Positions 11,451-23,519 of a stretch of DNA of 64,000 nt are shown piece by piece (position 1 is the first letter of the stretch; each line of letters starts with the position of its first letter). This DNA comes from Diospyros lotus (lineage: Eukaryota > Streptophyta > Magnoliopsida > Ericales > Ebenaceae): positions 4,402,001-4,466,000 of the forward strand of contig NW_026267104.1 of NCBI RefSeq assembly GCF_014633365.1, given 5' to 3'. The notes under the pieces were generated by a model. The model was not told the origin of the DNA. It made no database searches and saw only the letters and a program-made list of their open reading frames with translations. The position numbers and the translations under genes are program-made.

Positions 11451-13316
11451 CTAATTTCTCATGCCAGACAGAATTTCCTCCTCCACTTCATCATCCCCCT
11501 CATAATGAACAAAGCTAACATAATGCTCATAGCCAAATTCTCTCATTTGCTCTTGAAGAGAAGTCCAGACAGCCTGAACTTGTGCGTCCTTGTATCTATT
11601 CTCGGAACTAAAGAAATGTAACTTCTTATCAACTTCAATCGAGGTAAAACCAACACTCTTGTGAAGTCCATTCTCACCAATTTTTAATCTCATCTTCTTC
11701 ACCATATCCCACATTCCAGCATCGCCATAAATATTACTAAGTGAAATGTAAACAGAAGATTTATCAGGCTCTAGAGGAAGGAGTCTCTCAGCCACTTGTT
11801 CTGCTAATTCAACCCGCTTATGAATTCTACATGCGGACAATAGGGCACCCCAGGCACTAGCTCCAGGCTCCCAGGTCATGTCATTTATGAAGGATAAAGC
11901 TTCATCTATTTTCCCAGCCCTACCTAACAGATCTATCATGCATGCAAAATGCTCTGCCATTGGAGTAAGTCCATAATCTCTACTCATGGATTTAAAATAG
12001 GTCCAACCTTCTTCAACTTTTCCAGAATGGCTACAAGCTGACAGAACTGAAACAAATGTAATCGGGTTCGGCAACTGCTTATCTGACCTCATTTGATCAA
12101 AAAGAGCAAGTGCTTCCTCGCAGAGGCCATGCATTCCAAATCCATTGACCATGGCACTCCAAGAAAATACATTTTTGATGGGCATCTCCTTAAAAACTGC
12201 ATAAGCAGGGACAATTGAACCACAGTTAGCATACATGTCAACGAGAGAGGTGTAATTCACTACATCCAACTCAACACCATTCCTTATCATGTAACCATGA
12301 ACACTCTTTCCTTGCTGCAGAGATCCCGTGTGGGAACAAGCAAGAACAATGCTGGCTAGTGTGATTCGATTTGGAACTATTGAATCCCTCAGCATCTGTC
12401 TGAACAAGTTGACAGCTTCCCAAGCCCTGCCATTCTTTGCAAGTCCAGAAATTAACGTAGTCCATAAAACAACATCTTTTCTCGGTACCTCTTTGAATAA
12501 TTTGAGCCCAGCATCCAGCAAGCCTAACTTCAAGTACATATCAAGAAGACATGTCAGTAAATAAATGTTGGAATTGGTGAAGTTTTGTTTTATACAAAAA
12601 GCATGAACAGATTTCCCTTCTTTGCAAGCAGAAATATATCCACAAGCCCGAACCAAACATTCAGATGTAAAGGGATCCAACTGAAAACCAGAGGTTCTCA
12701 TATCGGAAAGCAGCTCAAAAACGTTGGCGGGATTTGGAGACTTAAGATAGCCTTTCATCAAAGCACCCCAAATAACTCCATTCCACTCAGAAACTCCTTC
12801 AAACAGCTTCTGTGCGTCTCCCAAAGAACCCAACTCCGTATACACGCCTATTAGTGCAGGCACAACATAAGGGTCCCTCTCTAGTCCCGATTTAATTGCC
12901 AAACCATGAAGCAAATTTCCATCTTGCAAACGCGATAATCGCACGGACGCCTTGATTGCAAATGTCAAGTTGAAACTGTCGACGGAACAACCAGCGGTGC
13001 GCATATGTCTAAATGACCTTAGAACCTGGGAAAAATCATTGTTTTTGAAGAAGGCTGAGCTTATGGCGTTCCATGAATGGAGGTTCTTGACGGCGATGGA
13101 ATCGGAAGTTTTGGTGGCGAAACGGAAAGAACCCACTTGGACGCAGCAATTGAAGAGCTTGGAACCGCAGAGAAGCGATGGGCGAAGTGCATGGACGGTG
13201 ATCTGGGCGTGTAGTTGCCGGGAGAGAGAGAGCTTGGTGGTTTTTGCAGGATTTTTCGCTGAGTTAGCGGAAGCGTAGTAGTTCACTCCAGCAGCAATGG
13301 AATTGGAACGACGCAT
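11451..13316 (-). CDS. Pentatricopeptide-repeat protein, PLS class with E/E+ C-terminus
   Basis: Probable organelle-targeted RNA-binding protein. PLS-class PPR proteins bind single-stranded organelle transcripts and usually specify C-to-U editing sites (family knowledge). The single uninterrupted frame starts at ATG 13316-13314; the codon just upstream in frame is TTG, so it is not the start. It gives 621 residues ending in TAG. The N-terminal ~60 residues are Ser/Asn/Lys-rich with few acidic residues, compatible with a transit peptide. Tandem PPR motifs follow (for example NAISSAFFKNNDFSQVLRSF, GVIWGALMKGYLKSP, WTTLISGLAKNGRAWEAVNL, SWSAMVNGFGMHGLCEEAL). The C-terminus has an E domain (WGALLSACRIHKRVELAEQ, KSSVYISLSNIYG) and an E+-like tail (GFTSIEVDKKLHFF) but no DYW deaminase domain. 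Such proteins usually recruit the deaminase from a partner. The gene is intronless, typical for the family. The target transcript and organelle cannot be read from sequence. Confidence 0.95.
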   Translation of the reverse strand: MRRSNSIAAGVNYYASANSAKNPAKTTKLSLSRQLHAQITVHALRPSLLCGSKLFNCCVQVGSFRFATKTSDSIAVKNLHSWNAISSAFFKNNDFSQVLRSFRHMRTAGCSVDSFNLTFAIKASVRLSRLQDGNLLHGLAIKSGLERDPYVVPALIGVYTELGSLGDAQKLFEGVSEWNGVIWGALMKGYLKSPNPANVFELLSDMRTSGFQLDPFTSECLVRACGYISACKEGKSVHAFCIKQNFTNSNIYLLTCLLDMYLKLGLLDAGLKLFKEVPRKDVVLWTTLISGLAKNGRAWEAVNLFRQMLRDSIVPNRITLASIVLACSHTGSLQQGKSVHGYMIRNGVELDVVNYTSLVDMYANCGSIVPAYAVFKEMPIKNVFSWSAMVNGFGMHGLCEEALALFDQMRSDKQLPNPITFVSVLSACSHSGKVEEGWTYFKSMSRDYGLTPMAEHFACMIDLLGRAGKIDEALSFINDMTWEPGASAWGALLSACRIHKRVELAEQVAERLLPLEPDKSSVYISLSNIYGDAGMWDMVKKMRLKIGENGLHKSVGFTSIEVDKKLHFFSSENRYKDAQVQAVWTSLQEQMREFGYEHYVSFVHYEGDDEVEEEILSGMRN

Positions 13317-14597
13317 CAACGATTTCTACAACTACCAACCGTCGGCCCAGATTATAAACATGGATAAATTTTTAAAAATATTATAACTTTTTAATTAATG
13401 TAATAAAATTCTACATTTGTTAAATTATTTAAGAAATTACTTGCGCTTCCTTCCCCTCATCATGCCACTTGGAACGTACCTCTTTCGCCGAGTTAAACTC
13501 AAAATATAACAAAACACATTATTTTTAATAAAGAACTATATTCGTCTAATTTTTATTTTTATATAATATTTGGACAAATTTTTAAGTTTTTTAAACTTCT
13601 TATTAATAATAACAAGATACAACAAAACATGATATTTCCAATAATGAGTTTAAGAAAAGTGAAAATTTTAGTATAAGTGTAGAAAGATGATGATAAGAAA
13701 AATAATTTGAGATAAATTAAATCTGCTCGTGTGATATACTGAATTACAATAAGTGTAATAATTTATTAAATAATTTAAAAATTATAATATTTTAAAAAAA
13801 TATTTAAAATATTCTTATAAATTTCTGGACAAACATGAGTTGTAAAATAATGGTTTTTAAGCATTAGGATAATTCATTAACGCATTGCCATCAATTAGAA
13901 TAAGATATTGAAGTGTATTTAATTGAATGATAATGTGAGTTTTTTTTTTTTAATAGAAAGGGTAAGATTAGGCTTGAAAAGAGTATTGGCATTTTATTTT
14001 TTTAGGTTAGACATTTGTAGTTGTAATTATTTTTGAAATTCACAAGACATGTAATTTGTAAAACATTTAAAAAATATAACTAGATAGATTTTTGTAGATG
14101 TTAATGGTAGTATCATTTTCCATTAATATTTAACAAGATATACACAATTATAAAATATTTGATAAATTTAATTAAATCATGTTAAATGGCACTAAAAGTA
14201 TCATTCATTTGTCCACCTCTTAAATTAGACACATTATGGCAAAAACAACACAAATTTTAAAGAGGGGCAACACAAGATTTTCTCTTATCTAACACATTCC
14301 TAATCACTAAACTACTATCTTGAAAGTAGATATACTCAACTAATAATTATTGGTAAAATAGTCACAATGTACTCATTACCAACTATTAATTAAATACACA
14401 TATATTTAGGTATTTTCTATTATTTACATTGAGAAAATAATAAATCTTCTAAGTTCACAAATTTAAATAAAGAGATAATTACATATCAATTTTTAATAAA
14501 TATTAATTATTAAATATTAAAATTGACTAAAAACTAATTCATCTCCAAACTTGTTTCCCATTGGTAAATTGATGTGAGGGTAGAACTGAAATTTAAA
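13317..14597. other. AT-rich intergenic stretch upstream of the PPR gene
   Basis: No gene seen. The first ~150 bases should contain the PPR promoter and 5' UTR; no convincing TATA box was picked out. The rest is AT-rich sequence without recognisable repeats. Confidence 0.5.
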
Positions 14598-15667
14598 GAT
14601 GTCTTTGATTATATTATTTAGAATTTAATTATAAATAATGATTGCCTAGAAAACAAAAATCACCCCACTCCCTTGAAAAATGAATTTTATAGAAAGAAGT
14701 TTTAAATACTTATACCATACACATTTTTTCATAGAAAAATTAAGAGTATTTGATTGCTTTTATAGAAAATATGTGTAATAATTACACATTTTTTATGATA
14801 AACTAGTGGTGAACCCGTGTAATACATGGGAAAGTTTAATTTAAAAATAAAAAATAAACTTGTTATTTTAAATAATTTTAATAGAATTGATAATTATAAT
14901 TTTTTTAATTTTTAATTATTTATCAAAATTTAAGTTTAATTAATTATTCGCTATTCAATATGCTAATGAAAAACACTTTTAATTCAATATGTACTATCAT
15001 TCAATGTGTTAAAGAATAATTAACACATTAAGTAGGTCACTTGACAAAATACTTATAAATTTTTTTATTTATTATATTATATTTATTTATAAATAAATAT
15101 TATAAAATCTATAATATATCCACTCAAAGACGTTTGTTATTTTCTATTTATTATATTATAATTATAAATATAAATTAAAACTCTTAAATATGAATAAGAA
15201 TAAGTTTTTTCAATAATAATAAAATTTAAAAAATATGAATTTTGATTTTTTTCGATCTTAAAAATGTGATACCTTAAATATTAATTAGTATTGAAAAGCT
15301 CTAGTATTTGATAATCTTAAATAATTTTTTATGAATTTGAAATGCAAATCATTAATGTAAGTTTTGGGGGAAGTAAATTTCAAAACAATTGAAATATTTA
15401 AATTATTAATATAAATTATAAAATGTAAATTATTAATGCAATAAGTACTAAATGCAAATCATTAATGCAAGTTTTGGGAAAAATTTTATTATTACTTATT
15501 ATTTTAAAATAATTGAAAGATTTAAATTATTAATGCAAATTACAAAACGTAAATTATTAATGCAATAAGTATTAATTATAAATTATTAATGTAAATTTTG
15601 GAAGAAAATTTCTTTTTTCAAGACTATCATACTTTTATATATATAAAGATATGTGCAATCAAATAAA
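14598..15667. mobile_element. hAT-like MITE interrupted by a Helitron
   Basis: The left part 14598-14802 and right part 15650-15667 together match, along their length, the uninterrupted MITE at 53648-53875. Shared blocks include AGAATTTAATT, GTCTAGAAAACAAAAA (with changes), GAATT..AT.GAAA, TTTTTTATGATAAA, and CAATCAAA at the right terminus. The terminal inverted repeats are diverged here (GATGTCTTTGATTATA on the left, TGCAATCAAATAAAG on the right). The interruption is the Helitron at 14803-15649. The hAT assignment rests on the TGTGTTTGAT-type terminus and is tentative. Confidence 0.75.
14803..15649 (-). mobile_element. Complete non-autonomous Helitron (847 bp)
   Basis: In minus orientation the element starts TCTTTATATATATAAAAG (complement of 15649 downward) and ends CTAG at 14806-14803. 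A 6-bp hairpin precedes the end (CCCGTG 14814-14819, CATGGG 14825-14830, one G-T pair, 5-nt loop), eight bases in from the terminus. It sits between A and T with no target duplication, which are the defining Helitron features (5' TC, 3' CTRR, subterminal hairpin, A-T target). It carries no ORF. The uninterrupted paralogue at 53648-53875 confirms the junction. The interior contains repeated AAATTATTAATGCAA-type units (15330-15600). Confidence 0.9.
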
Positions 15668-15767
15668 GTCAAGATATTATTGTTGAATGCTTTGCGTACA
15701 TCTCTATATGATTTTTTGTTTATAGCATCAATTACAAAAGCTGCCCATATATATATATATATATATA

Positions 15768-15798
15768 TTAGGGAATGCCCGTGATTAAAGGCACGGCG
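15768..15798 (-). other. Helitron 3' terminal hairpin and CTAA end
   Basis: Stem CCGTG (15779-15783) pairs with CACGG (15792-15796) around the loop ATTAAAGG. Eleven bases separate the hairpin from the terminus. The terminal tetranucleotide on the minus strand is CTAA, within the CTRR consensus. The loop and flanks share GTGCCTTTA with the end at 28278, placing both in one family. Confidence 0.8.
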
Positions 15799-16530
15799 TA
15801 AATAATATAAGAATAAATAATATTATTAATATTGTATAATAAAAAATAAAAAAGTTAAATTAAAAAAAATACTTTATAATTTGAATAAATTAAATTAAAA
15901 GTTAAATATCAAACAATATATACCAATTAGTGCTATTGCTACCAATCAAATATAAAAAAAAATAAAATATCAAATATTACTGCCACTGCTGCAAATAGAA
16001 ATTAAAATTAAAATACACACCAATTAGTGTTACTGCTGCCAATCAAATTATAATTACATAAAAAAAATAAACATTATATTGTCATTCACCAAAAAGAGTG
16101 GGTTAAAATTTTACAAAAAGTAGGTTAAACCTTTACAAAATATGTATGCTTTACAAAAAATGTGTCAATAACATGTCTTCAAACATGTGTTTTCCCGAAC
16201 TTCCTCCTCATTACTTTCCAAAAAGTCTTCGTATCAACTTGTATGTATCCCCAATAAGGAACATGCAAAATAATCTGGTAATTTGTGAAATAAAAAAAAA
16301 ATATAGATTAGTACATTTGTTGGAAATATACATATCAAAATATACTTTGAGATTGAAATTACCTTATTACATCCCCATCGAAGCAAGATAGTTGTATTTC
16401 TCCTTTTAAGCTCCATATATTTTTCCATCCAATCCTACAGAAGTCCATATTTCAAATTATTATCAAATTTAAATTTTAAAAAAAATTATATAATTAATAG
16501 AAATAAATCTACATGGTTACTTTTTGAACA

Positions 16531-18072
16531 CTACAACAACACTTCAGGATAAACAATATTTGTAGTAGAATCTAAACAATCTTTAGGAAGCAGAATACTT
16601 ATACGATCAAATAATGTACATCTGGACAATGCCACATATAATTGCCCATGGCTAAACACTGGTATGCGCAAATCAACCCCAACAAATTTCACAGATTGTC
16701 CTTGAGATTTATTAATGGTCAAGGCATATACCAATCAGACTGGAAATTGACGTCTTGTCATTTGAAAAGGCATTTCTGAAGAAGATGGTGCCAAAGATAT
16801 CCTTGGTATGAATGCCAAATTGCCAAACTTTTATCCAGTTAAAATTTGAGATTCAATTATGCGAGTGTCGCACCTAGTAACCATCAATCTTGTACCATTA
16901 CATAGTCCATCTTTCGGTGCAATGTTTCTCAACAATATTATAGGACAACCCACCTTCAACTCTAACTTAAAAGTTGGCAACCCAGGAAGATCCAATGAAT
17001 TTAAATATTCATCAGGATATTTATTTGTAATAGTAGGATCGACTTCATTATCTTCAGACATTTTATCTGCTGCAAGATAAGTATGTAATCTCCTTGGAAA
17101 GATATTCATTGCAGTAGTATTGATGTTACTGACATCATCGTTACGCGTAGACAGAATTGTGCGTTCAGTTAAAAATGTTGGGGTTGACATCTCTATTATG
17201 TTTAAGCGTGGGTAAACTGTAGAGAGTAATTCATTCAAATCTTGACATTTGTGTATTGTTGATGGAAGGTTAACGATTTCTTGAAGATTGGTCCCAATCT
17301 AAAAAAAGTGAAATCAATAAAAAAATAAGAATGAAAACACAATTTATTAATTTAAAATAATCTATATAATATGGCACAAAGGTTATAGTAGTGTTACCTC
17401 CATCAAGAAATTTGCAAAATTAGCATTTTCACGGTCTTCAAGATTCAAGCGCATATTCAAATCCAAAGTTAAGATATGTATATGCTTTCATAGAACAGAG
17501 TGTCTTAATGATGCATTTACAATTTGATCACGAACTCCTTTGGGTATAACTAGTAAGATTTGTCGAAAGTCTCTACCAAGAACAACAGTAATACCCCCAA
17601 ATGGCTTGTCACTATCACAAATATCCCTCAATGTACGATCAACCGCCTCAACATAATGTCTATGTTGCATCGGAACTTCATCCCAAATTATGAGTTTTGT
17701 TTCTCTAAATAACTCAGCTTGTAATAATTGTTTACTAAGCCCACAATTTGAATTTTCCAACACATCTAATGGGATGGAAAATGTTGAATGTACAGTGCGA
17801 CCTCCGACCAGTAACAATGATGCAATTCCAGATGAAGCCACAGTAATAACGATATGCCTAAGGTTGTGACATTTTAATGCTATCGTATTGTACAAAAATG
17901 TTTTCCCTGTTCCAGCACCCCCATTGAGAAAGAAAACAACTCCTTTATTTTGAAAAACTGAAGAAATGATTGTGTTATAAGCATTCCACTGTCCATTGTT
18001 GAGACAATCAATAGAAATTTGTGGATCTGTCTGTTGTGCCTCACTCTGCAATTGTCGATGTTCAAATATCAA
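16531..18072 (-). pseudogene. RepHel PIF1-like helicase domain
   Basis: Frames 18072-17488, 17238-16831 and 16734-16531. The first contains [12 protein letters not shown], Walker A in [42 protein letters not shown], Walker [10 protein letters not shown] and [20 protein letters not shown]. Motif III normally reads GGDFRQ, so the Arg is unusual. The second has the domain connecting to [10 protein letters not shown] and [10 protein letters not shown]. The third has [20 protein letters not shown] and [11 protein letters not shown] gap between 17487 and 17239 contains intron-like sequence. All core helicase motifs are recognisable but are spread over three frames. Confidence 0.85.
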
Positions 18073-18108
18073 TCGATTACCAACTACTGCACTCCAATTT
18101 GTAGTAGA

Positions 18109-19769
18109 TTATGGCATGGGTGGGAAGTCAATTAAACTTTTGTCTGATTCATGAAGCATTTGATTCAAAAGATGAAGACTATAATCTTTAATTTGAGCCT
18201 CAGTTGGGTTAGAAATGGCAAACAATGTACGAATTTTATGTGCAAGATCATCACATGTATGCATTGAGAATTGATTCCATAATGCACATGGATTTAGTGG
18301 AGAGCACTGGGTGAGAATAATACTAAACAATCTCCTCAATTGATATCCAATTTTCATAACTACAACCTCTTTCAAGCATTGTATCCATTCTTCATCATCT
18401 TCTAAAAGCCCCATTGCAACACATGATAATTTAAATGTATCATGCACAACATTATCGACCGTGCGTAAAGACTGAAATGACTTTGGTCCTTTAACAACGG
18501 TTAGTAACAAACGTAGATAAAATCTTTCACCACAATTAGGGCTAGCAAAATACATTCTACCAATTACATATCCCTTTTCTCTTGATTTCCATCTCTTTTC
18601 AGACTTGAGCCAAACATAATGTTGTGGAAATTCTTGATAAGTGAATGGACATTCATCTTTACTGCCAGCACAATATGCAAAGAAGCCAGTAAGAGTTGAC
18701 ATTTGTTGACCAACTCTAGATTGAATCGTTTCTAATGATTCTTCTGGGTTAAAAACAACGCGATGCATTCCAGGTAAATGAAGTGCCAATCGTATAACTG
18801 TTGGCATCTCTGCATGCAAAGGATGACCAAATATTCTCCAAGCAGCTTTTGGAGGGCCAATATACCTTGCATCAAGATATTGTTGAATCTCATTTATCAT
18901 TCCTAACACCATCGTTGTACGATCATAACCCTTATAAATGTACTTATGTATATACTTGACACATCTCATTCCAACACAAACTTCCACATTTATATGACAG
19001 TTGAAAAGTTTAGAAAGATATGCATTGTATGGTACGACATCCCTGTTATCAACTTCTTACCCCCTCACAGTATGTACTTGACCATTATTGCGACGACAAT
19101 AGATAGGGTATCCATCTTGATCCATAGTTATTGTTTCTGTAAAAACTCGAGAGTATCTCTTAGTGCATCTACCATTTTCCATACATGGTGCTTACGGATT
19201 TCGAGCACAACACGGTCCATGTACCATACAACATTTGATAGTTTCAAAAAGCATAGGATCATCTTTTGGGTTTAGAAATTCTGCAGAAACTAATTTGTCT
19301 ACTTGAGCACATGTCCAAATTTTGTCTAGGCCTTTAAGAAATAAAAGTGCATGCATATGATGGAGGCCTTGTTTTTGAAATTCAATTGTAAAAACATGTG
19401 CAACTTTATTTCCAAACACTTTATTTGTTTCTATCACCTTCATCAAACATTTTCTCTTCAACTCAAAAACACAGGCAATTAAATCAGGACGATCAATAGG
19501 TTTTTGATGTGGTAATAATGCTGAAGTAATTTCTGGCCAATTGGGATTTGCAGTCATGGTCAGGAAAATATCTGGGTGTTGGTTGTCTCGCGTGATACCA
19601 TTGAATCTTGAAAATTTTCAAACATATGTCTAGGACTACCAATAAATGAAAATGGCAAAATAAACCTTTGACCAATTTGACCAGGTCGCACATAATCTGG
19701 ATCCATATCCGACAACTCTTGGTAAAACTCAGCTCGAAGTTTCCCTTGGTTAAGCTTGTAGTATGTCAA
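18109..19769 (-). pseudogene. RepHel HUH endonuclease (Rep) domain
   Basis: Three frames in line: 19769-19560, 19557-19192 and 18987-18109. The middle one has TANPNWPEI and the HUH metal-binding motif in GLHHMHALLFL. The last has the catalytic two-tyrosine motif KYIHKYIYKGYD, followed by EIQQYLDARYIGPPKAAWRI and FGHPLHAEMPTVIRLALHLP, all standard for Helitron Rep. The catalytic residues look unaltered although the frame is broken between the HUH and tyrosine motifs (19191-18988). That gap still contains NPSC.ENGRCTK-like coding on the minus strand. Confidence 0.85.
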
Positions 19770-20189
19770 TCGATTTTGCTCAGTTGCAGCCTAAGCATCT
19801 ATCAAAAACTCTTGAAATAGTTTTCCACCTCTCAAAATTGTTGAATACTCTGTGGGTCATTCAAACAAACGATAACTATAAAAATTCATTTGAGTAAATC
19901 GATCAATTAAAGGTCGATCATACTGAACATTCCACAATTTCAGCTCAGGTTTCCATCAAAGCTCACCATATGGAAATAATAGAACATAATGTAATGGCAA
20001 ATATGCTGGGTGACATTCATTAATTTGCATTAACTCATTATTTCCTCGAAAATGTAAGATAATATCTCTCATTCCACTTGCCTCTGTTCCATCACCTGGT
20101 ATTACAATCGCAATCTCATCTGTAGTTGGTAGGTTATACCGACGTCGATCAGTTCTTGAATTGTAATGAAGATGAGCAGGTATATTGTG

Positions 20190-21242
20190 TCATGTCGAGT
20201 CTAATTGATGTAAAATGACATGAGCCTGTCGAAATTTATCTACAAATGCATTGACTTGCAACAAACTATCCTGAATAGTTTTGAGAACATCCATTCTCAA
20301 GATAGGATTTCTACGATTACGAATTTCTAAAGCTGAATCAGGGTCATAGATATATAGTTGAGCATAACTTGCATCCTGCTCTGGTTGTGGTTGTAGCGAT
20401 CCTGTTCGATGTCGCAATTCCCCATGAATTGTGAATGATGTAGGGCCCCTTCCACTGAGTACTCTAGGATCTAATGTAACACCAAGACTCGTAAAAGCAT
20501 TGGCTGCGTTGTACACTTGAGTATAACTTCGAAATGATTTTGATTGATCATTATTCCCATCATACAACGCCTGAAGTGGTGGAGGGGGTGTAATAAGTAA
20601 AGGTAGCATAACATTTCCTTCTAAACAGCAAGTTCCGAATAAGGGACGCTTCATAGATGATTTGGTCAATTTTTCATCCATCCAATGTAAGGCTGAATAA
20701 TAAGGACATAATACATCCATCTTGCCAAGATAATGACGGTAAGAATCTTTGTGTACTCGGACGTCAATTGATGTACTCATAGGCATATCTTCTAATTCAT
20801 CATTCGTATATAAATCTTCTTGAAAAAATTGATTTATAGGAGTAGACCTATGAATATTTGTGTATAAATAAAAATTTGTAAAACAAAATGGTATAAGTAA
20901 AGTATGTATTTCAAGATTATACACAATAGTTTACTGATTCCTTTGCGGAGCCAAAGATGTGATTGGTATAGAAAACGAACATGTAGAATGATGGGTAACC
21001 ATTATTCATTTTTGTGCCGAATAAGAATATTCAGTTATTGTTTCCCACTCCAGGCGAGTGCGATCGCGACGAATTGGTGTTAAAGAAGATTGTCTTGGGT
21101 TAATACATTCCTTTGATCTTTCTCGTTCTCGTCGCAAGCGTTGTCCCAATTAATATGTAGAACATGACTTTTGATTTTTTTCACGTTCTCGTCGTGCACG
21201 TTGGGCCAATGCAGCTTTTGATAACACATTATCATTGTGTGC
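20190..21242 (-). pseudogene. RepHel N-terminal region
   Basis: From 21242, after a TATAG acceptor, the frame reads AHNDNVLSKAALAQRARRERE, the basic N-terminal stretch common to plant Helitron proteins, with a repeated RRERE pattern and internal stops. The frame 20924-20190 then carries the conserved zinc-like and linker region: CPYYSALHWMDEKL, CCLEGNVMLPLL, AFTSLGV, GRGPTSFTIHGELRHRTG and YAQLYIYDPDSALEIR. It ends in a stop at 20190. The assignment rests on these phrases, which are characteristic of plant helitron helicase-like proteins. Confidence 0.8.
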
Positions 21243-22592
21243 CTATAATGAGAATATTTTAGGAGTATGCACTTGTTAGTTTAAAGACACTACCCATCTC
21301 TTTAGTGTGTGATATTTTCTAATTTCCTTTTCACTCTTCTTATTCTTTCCTTAAAAACTTCTTATAAGGAAAATAAAAAATTAAAAAAACTATATTATGT
21401 AGTTTCCTATTTTTTTTTTTATGTTTGTCTCTTATATATTTTCTTCTCTTATTCGTTTTCTTCTCTTTTTAATAGACAAACATATTAAAAATTCAGATTA
21501 ATGCTTACTTTAACATGCTTTAGAAAAATATTTCACATTCAATAAAAATAATTTTGAATAAATATTTGAAAAAAAAACTTTTTAAAAATATACATAAAAA
21601 AGAGTATATGACACTATGTAATTCCTAAAAAAATCTATATGATAATATTCGAAAAAGAAACTTTTAAAACTTGTTGAGAAACCATACCACATGATGTGCT
21701 TTTTTCTTTCCTTTACTAGAAGGGATAGCCTTTTCTTTTTCCTTTTCCTATAATAAAAAATAAGTAGAATATATTTATAAATTATTTTTAAAATGGTAAG
21801 AAAATATATATCCTTACCTCACGAATGCGAATGGTATTAAGGTCACGCTCATCGCGAATAACAACATTAACATTTCTTTCTTGAAGAAATTGAACCTATA
21901 CATACAAACATGTTAGAGTGATAAATAAAATTTTATACACATAAATAAAAAAATTAGTAAAGGGAATTGATATTACGGTTCAGTGTAAGTCTCCATCCAC
22001 CTATAAAGTATGAGGAAAAAAACATTCTATTAGAAGAAAATTAGATATGATAAGTTTTTTTTAAAAAAAAAAAAAATAGGCCTTACATTATAAGAGAGGT
22101 ACTTAAAATTATATGAAGAAAAAAAAAACTTACTTGACTAAAAATAGTGATATTGTCCATAATTGTTGTACTTCAACCTAAAAATGTTTAATTAGCAATA
22201 TCATGTTATTTCCAAATCAGTTGCTATCAAATCAAATAATAAAATTTAATATTTTATTTAAATAAATAACTGTCATGGATGGAAAATACTTAACGGGTTA
22301 TAGTCAAAATGTATTTTAACAATCACATTAAAATGATAAAATTAAAATTGGAGTACAACAATTGTCCAAATTTGAACTCTTATCTTTCCTAGCTGACTTC
22401 AGTTTTATATAAATAAAATTAAAATCAAAATCAAAACCTGATATGAATAATTATCACATAGAAAGTTCAAACATAAATTTAGGCAAAAAAATAAATTTCA
22501 ACAGATAATAATGTCATTTTATAAATAATAATGAATAATTATTTCATACACACACACACACATATATATATATATACACGAACACACATAGT

Positions 22593-22805
22593 TGCGGACA
22601 TGGCAACCGTCGTTCGCTGTCTGCCGCCATGGCTGCGGCCATCAATGGAGGGAACCCTGATTCGGGGTCGAAGAATCTTGTGTTCCCGACAGTGAGTGAT
22701 CGGAAACCCTTGTGTTCCCCCGATCCCCATGGGTCAAGAACTCTTGGTTGGGGAACACGTTTTTTTTATGTTATTTTAATTAAAAAATATTTATTATAAT
22801 AAATG
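22593..22805. repeat. GC-rich dispersed repeat, copy 1 of 3
   Basis: Contains GCCATGGCTGCGGCCATCAA, then a GATTCGGGGTCGAAGAA-type block, CAGTGAGTGATCGG, TGTTCCCCCGATCCCC and finally GGGAACACGTTTTTTTTATG with an AT-rich tail. The same order of blocks returns at 23962-24180 and 29532-29705. It is preceded by CA and TA microsatellites (22549-22577). Nature unknown; it lies only within Helitron DNA. Confidence 0.65.
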
Positions 22806-23519
22806 AATTCTTTTTGAGTAACCAATTTCAATTTACACCATTGGTTTTTTTATATTGTTGGTTTTTTTTATTTAAAAATTTTTAAATGTTATAGTCCATA
22901 ATTATTTTTTTTTAAAAAATAAAGCTTACACTGTTGATAGTCCATAATTTTTTAAAAAATTGATATTTAGAATACTTAATTGATATTTAAAATTAAATAT
23001 TAATTTTTAAAAAAATAAATTTTTAAAAAATTACCACGCATAGAGCATCTTTTGCCGCCCATACATATATATACACATACACATACATGTGCTATATAAA
23101 TATACATGTGAAACTTTATTTGAGATAATACCATTTGACAGAAAACATTAAACATTAGAGAAAGAGAGAGAAGCAAACATTAGATTCCATTTGGAATGAG
23201 CAAATATTAGATTCCAAACATTAAACATTAGATTCCAAACGTAACTCGAATGAGCAACAAACATTAAATATTAAACAACAAACATTATATTGCTTTTGTG
23301 CATACATAAATATTAAACATTAAACAAAGAACAACAAACATTATATAGTCAAACGTAACTCAAATGAGCAAACATTAGATTCCTAAGAACATCAAACATT
23401 AGATTGCTTTCGTGCATACATATAAAATTTAATTCCAAAATTTGTATACATATAATTTCAAAGAACAATTAACATATATGTATGTAAACAACGAACACCA
23501 TCGTTTTTGGCGTACATTA
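22806..23519. other. AT-rich Helitron interior with ATTAAACATTAGATTCCAAA-type short repeats
   Basis: From 23140 to 23400 short units such as AACATTAGATTCC and AACGTAACTC(G/A)AATGAGCAA recur several times at irregular spacing. No gene is supported. Confidence 0.5.

Larger units (their letters stand above)
16531..22160 (-). pseudogene. Helitron Rep/helicase (RepHel) gene, multi-exon, inactivated
   Basis: Remains of the rolling-circle transposase of Helitrons: an HUH endonuclease (Rep) fused to a PIF1-family DNA helicase. In transcription order (right to left) there are candidate 5' exons at 22160-22134 (starts ATGGACAATATC), 22000-21977, 21895-21818 and 21747-21688, then the main coding part from 21242. 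The short exons all keep frame and have GT and AG borders. Signature motifs survive: HUH (GLHHMHALLFL), the two-tyrosine motif (KYIHKYIYKG), Walker A (GGAGTGKT), Walker B (LIIWDEVPM) and the C-terminal helicase motif (INKSQGQ ... LYVALSR). Stops and frameshifts split the frame at many points, including TGA in exon 2, stops near 21150, and breaks near 19558, 19190, 18110 and 17485. It cannot make one full protein, so the element is probably mobilised, if at all, by a relative. Confidence 0.85.

Noticed and set aside
12952..13278. Plus-strand frame antisense to the PPR gene
   Set aside because: Antisense shadow without domain content.
13317..13319. Earlier start for the PPR protein
   Set aside because: The codon is TTG; the first ATG is at 13316-13314. 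The same correction applies to the zinc-finger gene (48775 is TTG) and the F-box gene (58126 is TTG).
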